Below, one piece after another: positions 59,774-64,000 of a stretch of 64,000 nt of DNA. The notes under the pieces are model-generated. The model made no database searches, had not been told where the DNA came from, and saw only the letters and a program-made list of their open reading frames with translations. The translations under genes were made by a program, and so were the position numbers. This stretch comes from Paramecium pentaurelia. Its lineage: Eukaryota; Ciliophora; Oligohymenophorea; Peniculida; Parameciidae. The first letter of the stretch is position 1. Every line of letters begins with the position of its first letter. The stretch covers positions 279,296 through 343,295 of the forward strand of contig CAJJDO010000057.1 in NCBI GenBank assembly GCA_905183005.1. The letters run 5' to 3'.

Positions 59774-61367
59774 ATGTAAAAATAATTTGAAGGATAAAAT
59801 GATTTAAAAGATTACTTTATAGATGTTGAATAAGTTTAAAGCAATGTAAAATTTAATAATAAAATATATCAGAATGTCAATCCATATGATATTAAATGTC
59901 CAATTTGTTTAAATGTATATTTGGATCCAATATCATGTGACTCATGTATGAATCACTTTTGCAAAAAATGTCACTTATAGAAATAAGTAAGTGTATAATG
60001 ATAATGAAAAAGAGTACAAAATGCCCTTTATGCAATAGACAAGGTGAGACAAGAAAAGCATTTCCTCTTTTAAAATAATTATTGAGTTAATTAAAAATTA
60101 AATGTCTTCATTTTGATTAGGGTAAGTAAATAATTATGATTTTAGGTTGTCAAGAAATAACTGATTATGATGGTTATGATAAACATATAAAATAATGCGA
60201 TTTTAGTTAAGAAATTTGTGGATTAATGGATGGTAAATTAAAATGTAATGTGGTTAAATTTAAGAAGGATATATAAAAACATAGAATATATGAATGTAGT
60301 TTTCGATAATGTGAGTGTTGTCATTGTCATTAATTTGTAAATTATATATATTAAGTAATTCTATTAGTTTAGTAACTTTAAATTATAAACTCATGAACTT
60401 AAATGTGAAGAGGCTTTAATTAGATGTCCAAAATGTCATAAATAAAATAAAATAAAGGATCAATCTAATCATCTTCTTATTTGTGATTAGAACATAGAAA
60501 ATTGTTTATATTGTAAAGGAGAATATTCATTAAAACAATTATTAATACATGAATATGAATGTCCATTACGACCTGTTTGTTGTGTTGGTTGTTCTTAATT
60601 ATTTACTCTTAGTGTTTATTATATTCATTAAACTAAATGTCCAAAATTTCCATAAATATGTCCAAATTGTAATAAAAAAATTATCAGAGAATAATTTGAA
60701 GATCATAAATTTAGTGATTGTTTGATATATATTAAATCCTAACATGATAAAGAAATGTAAAATCTAAATATAAAACAATAATTGTTAGAAATTGAATTAA
60801 ACAAAAAGGATAAAATAATAAAGTAAAGAAAAATTGGATTTTAGGTTTTCCAATCGATTTAAAGATCCAGATATCTTTTTAAATTTACAGAAGACAATTG
60901 CTTTTGTAAAATAAACAGCAACAAAAAAAAAAGATAGATTTGTTTTATTTAATAATCCAATTTCAGAATAAAGAAAACATTGGAAATTTAAGTATATATA
61001 TAAAAATATAATAATAATAAGATGTTCATAAGTCAAAAGCTCATGGTATGCAGTAGGTATAACAGAATTATCCACTTTGCATTCTCTAAAAAGATATTAA
61101 GATATAGGACATGGATCCTATCTAGTATCTTCAAATGGAACTATGTATAATAATCATATGGATGATCAGAATTCAAAAGAAAGTAATTTTTCAATTAATA
61201 CAAATGATATTATTGCTATTAATATTGATTTAGATGTAGGTTTATTGGAAATAATTAATATAACTTAAAATCTATCACTTTAAATAGAAACTATGTTTGA
61301 AGGAAAAGAATTTTTTGGATGTGCTTGTTTAAGAACTGCAGGAGATGAAATTCAAATAATTTAATGA
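59774..61367 (+). CDS. RING, TRAF-like zinc fingers and SPRY domain protein (probable E3 ligase)
   Basis: Exons 59774..59986, 60013..60121, 60146..60336, 60368..60822 and 60845..61367; introns 26, 24, 31 and 22 nt; 496 aa. Residues 43-83 form a RING (CPICLNVYLDPISCDSCMNHFC, then KKC, then CPLCN). Next come several Cys/His clusters of TRAF-type spacing (CDFSQEICGLMDG, HELKCEEALIRCPKCH, CPNCNKKI), a charged segment, and a C-terminal SPRY (B30.2-like) domain: SSWYAVGIT, HGSYLVSSNGTMYNNH, NDIIAINIDLDVGLLEI, FFGCACLRTAGDEIQII. RING plus TRAF fingers plus SPRY parallels TRAF/TRIM ligases; SPRY would recognise the substrate. Confidence 0.82.
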
Positions 61368-61457
61368 TTTTATATTTTTTAAATTAAGCTAAAATTTTAG
61401 TCTGATTAATTATAACAAATATAGTTCAAATGAATCAAATAACAAATAACTAAATTT

Positions 61458-62531
61458 ATGTAGTTTCAAAACCATTAAAATCAAAGATAATCAAGGAATA
61501 GAATATTTGATTCCCCAATTTCAGAATCACTATCTTTATCAAGAAATTTATCAACTAATTTTACTCCTGTACAATATGATGAAAATTAAAAACAATTTAT
61601 TAAAACATCACAATTTTCTATTAGCACTCCAGTTGATTAATCAATTTAAGAAGCATAGTTTTAGTAGCCTATTTAAGCAGAAATTCCCTTTGGAATATAA
61701 AATACTCCTTAATTTTTCAAGCAAAATAACAAAGTTATCAGAAGAGAACTAGAAAAATATATCGATGAAAGTGGATAGTTAAAAATTGATGAAGGATAAT
61801 CAGATGAAATAGAATCAAGTGAAGAAAGTCTTAAATCCTTTCCTCAAAATAATATTAGTAATTTTGAAAGAAAAGAAAATCATAAATAATAGTTTTAAAC
61901 AACAAATCATGAAAATTAATAGGAGTACACATTAAAAATTTCAGATCTAAAATCAGAATAAATCTTAAAGGATAGTTAAATACAAGAAAATCAATTAGAT
62001 AGTAACTCTTAAAGAATAACACAAAATATTTTTAGTGTATAAAAAACCTAAATAGATTAATAGAGTGCATAATCTATATAATCTGTAAAAAATGAAAATT
62101 AAGACTTATCTATATCTAATGTTTAAATAAGTTAATAAATTCATTAATAATCTTTTGATTAATCAAATATTAGTTAATGGTCAATTGATTAAATTGAAAT
62201 ATTAATTTAAGGAATATAAGTTACAAAGTATAGTCGTAAGACATTATTTGGTAAAAAGAGAAGAATATTATAAGTTTCTCCAGATCTAAAATTAATAATA
62301 TTTAGAAATTTAGAACATAAAATTACTAAGATATACTCAATTAATAAAATTACTAAAATGGAAAAAGGAGCTAATACAGAAACATTTAGATTGTATAAAC
62401 CAAAATCAGATATTTTATGGTTATGCTTTTCAATATTTCTTGATGAAAGAACAGTTGATCTAAGTGTAAAAACTTAAGAATAGTTAAGATAAATTTTAGA
62501 TTGTCTTTATGGATTAATTTAAAAACATTGA
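61458..62531 (+). CDS. Low-complexity protein with C-terminal PLC-like PH domain
   Basis: Uninterrupted 357-aa frame. The first 250 residues are Gln/Ser/Asn-rich and disordered. The last 105 residues (GIQVTKYSRKTLFGKKRRIL, LKLIIFRNLE, SINKITKMEKGANTETFRLY, LWLCFSIFLDERTVDLSVKT) have the strand order and the i-x-kG-x-x-t-x-F pattern of PH domains at the start of phospholipase C and related ciliate proteins. No catalytic domain follows. Expected role: binding inositol lipids. The ATG at 61458 is chosen because an upstream ATG reads into another frame. Confidence 0.7.
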
Positions 62532-63157
62532 TCACATATATATATATATATAGGACTATGAATTTAATGATAATTTATCTTTTTAAATATTTCATTCTCC
62601 AATTATGAGAAGTTTTTTTGTTTTTGTTGAATTATTTGCTAAATTTATATTTCAATTACTGTCATAGATTTTAAATAAAATTCCATCTAGCAAAAGATGA
62701 ATTTATTTTATAAAGTCTGTTTTATTTATGAATAAATCAAAAATTATGTTATCTCTAATTTTATTAAAATTAGAAATAGATAAACTAATAATATATTAGA
62801 ATTATTTAATATACAAAGAATCCTTATAAATTATTATTGATTAATAAAAAATTTTTATTTGAATATTTATATTAATCTCTATTAAATTTTTATTTGGACA
62901 ACTTTAAATGACCAAAACAATAATATAATATTAATTATTTAATTATAATTATATGTAAATTAATTTATTTGGATTTTGTCTTTCTTTTAAAAAGTTTATT
63001 ATCAAAAAATTCTAGATTATCTAAAAATTAGATGATCAACTTCTAGTAAATCAAATTCATTGTCTTATTAAATATCTTGACTCAAGGCTTAAGAATTAAT
63101 ATAAATAGAACAAAGAATTTTTATTATGCATTAATTATCTATTCTAATATAATAAAA
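62532..63157. other. Intergenic, nothing recognised
   Basis: About 625 bp AT-rich with a TA run at 62538-62555. No gene seen. Confidence 0.4.
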
Positions 63158-63931
63158 ATGATAATAGGCAAATAACAACTTCTCAATTAATAAAATCCAT
63201 AATTTCAACACTCAGAAGGAACATGTCTTTGTGGTGTTTGCTTATGTGGAAATTGTTTATGTAAACCACAACCAATAAAACAATCTTACCATAATAAATT
63301 AAAGAGTGTTTATGAAACCGATTTCCAATTAAGATACTCAGTTTTACCAAAGGCCAGACCTATTATAATAGAAGAGCCTAAAAGAAGAAGAGCCTTCTCA
63401 TAAAATTCAGTTTATGATGAAGACTTTACACCTAAATAAATATCTCAAGGCCATACTGATGAAAAATAGCATTTACCATAATTAAAAATACCTTTTGCAG
63501 GCTGTAATTCATATGCCTTATAATATCCTAACAAATTTACAGATCCTCCTTAATAGCTAAGACCAGTTAATCAAATATAATTACTTCCTGCAAAAATGGA
63601 TAATATCTCTTAATATTAAAGAGAATATAAATTACGATAAAACTAAAGAGAACATGAATTCTCAAATTTCTCGAAAATCATGAATAAAAGATTGCATATT
63701 AATAGTAAGGACAAATTAGTTTACTCTAATTCAAGTTATTAGGAATAATTTAAGCCAAGATAGTCTATCCCTTTAATAAAATTACCTATACAATAATCAA
63801 GTTTACCATTTGGAATCAGCAACATTGGAATCAATCCATTCGTAAGTCAATCCAAATTTGAGTTTGCTTCAAAATCTTAAGACCAATGTGAAGCTAATAG
63901 AAGAATATTAGAAATTTGCAGTAAAAGTTGA
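63158..63931 (+). CDS. SAXO-like (MAP6-related) ciliary microtubule-associated protein
   Basis: Uninterrupted 257-aa frame. Residues 24-37 read TCLCGVCLCGNCLC, a Cys cluster like the N-terminal C-x-C-x2-C-x-C-G signature of SAXO/FAM154 proteins, which stabilise axonemal and basal-body microtubules. Downstream are short Tyr/Phe/Pro motifs (SVYETDFQLRY, SVYDEDFTPKQ, PFAGCNSYALQYPNKFTDPP) resembling the Mn-type repeats of that family, though irregular. The rest is Gln/Ser-rich. The assignment rests on the Cys motif and the repeated Tyr-x-x-x-Phe pattern. Confidence 0.65.
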
Positions 63932-64000
63932 ATAATTACATTTTATTTTAAGAAGAATATTATATATTTAAAACAATATAAATAATCATGATCAGGTATC

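Noticed and set aside
1..64000. Frequent in-frame TAA and TAG inside long conserved domains, which would make most genes look like pseudogenes
   Set aside because: They fall where Gln is expected and all genes end at TGA, so this is the ciliate code, not decay.

Overview
The window looks like macronuclear DNA of a ciliate, most likely Paramecium or a close relative. TAA and TAG occur in frame inside every recognisable gene, including inside conserved kinase, kinesin and P-type ATPase domains, at places where Gln fits, and every gene ends at TGA. The DNA is strongly AT-rich. Genes are packed closely, some only 16-50 bp apart. They are cut by tiny introns: I inferred 70, of 22-37 nt, almost all starting GTA. 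Tetrahymena introns are usually much longer, which favours Paramecium. Exon coordinates below were worked out by hand from reading frame and domain continuity; for nearly all multi-exon genes the exon sum is a multiple of three.

Layout. 1-7 kb: a C2HC-finger protein, a PFK-2/FBPase-2-type enzyme with an altered phosphatase site, a two-TM protein and a nucleotide-sugar-transporter-like protein. 7-15.7 kb, mostly minus strand: a kinase with an N-terminal MYND finger and an Aurora-like activation segment, a coiled-coil protein, a RanBP2-type zinc-finger protein, a Tubby-like protein, an ANTH-domain protein and a PKA catalytic subunit. 15.7-25 kb: a Gln-rich protein divergent from PKA by 28 bp, an SRPK, a CxxC-tailed protein, a tandem-PX protein, a short ORF, a membrane RING-H2 protein and a PDK1-like kinase with a PH tail.

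25.2-40.2 kb is one giant minus-strand gene for a fibrocystin-L (PKHD1L1)-like surface protein with IPT/TIG repeats, a discoidin-like domain, two G8 domains, beta-helix repeats, an Asn/Gly stalk and a C-terminal TM helix. It holds three single-N joins flanked by 1.4-2.3 kb duplicated blocks. Two of the three joins break the reading frame, so they are best read as unmerged contig overlaps.

41-64 kb: a long coiled-coil protein, a cold-shock-domain-like protein, two tiny MGC proteins sharing a motif, an LRR-like protein, a kinesin-9-like motor, a multi-TM RING protein, another coiled-coil protein, a plasma-membrane-type Ca2+-ATPase, a multi-pass membrane protein, a DP transcription factor, a RING/zinc-finger/SPRY protein, a protein with a PLC-like PH domain and a SAXO-like microtubule protein.

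There are no operons, CRISPR arrays, intact transposons, rRNAs or tRNAs that I can support. Many genes fit ciliary, membrane and phospho-signalling roles (kinesin-9, SAXO, Tubby, PMCA, PKA, PDK1, PX/PH/ANTH), but their adjacency is normal for a gene-dense ciliate chromosome and I do not claim a pathway cluster. I found no clear new system. The most unusual items are the MYND-kinase fusion, the altered PFK-2/FBPase-2 and PDK1-like active sites, the MGC pair and the frequent AAG intron ends.
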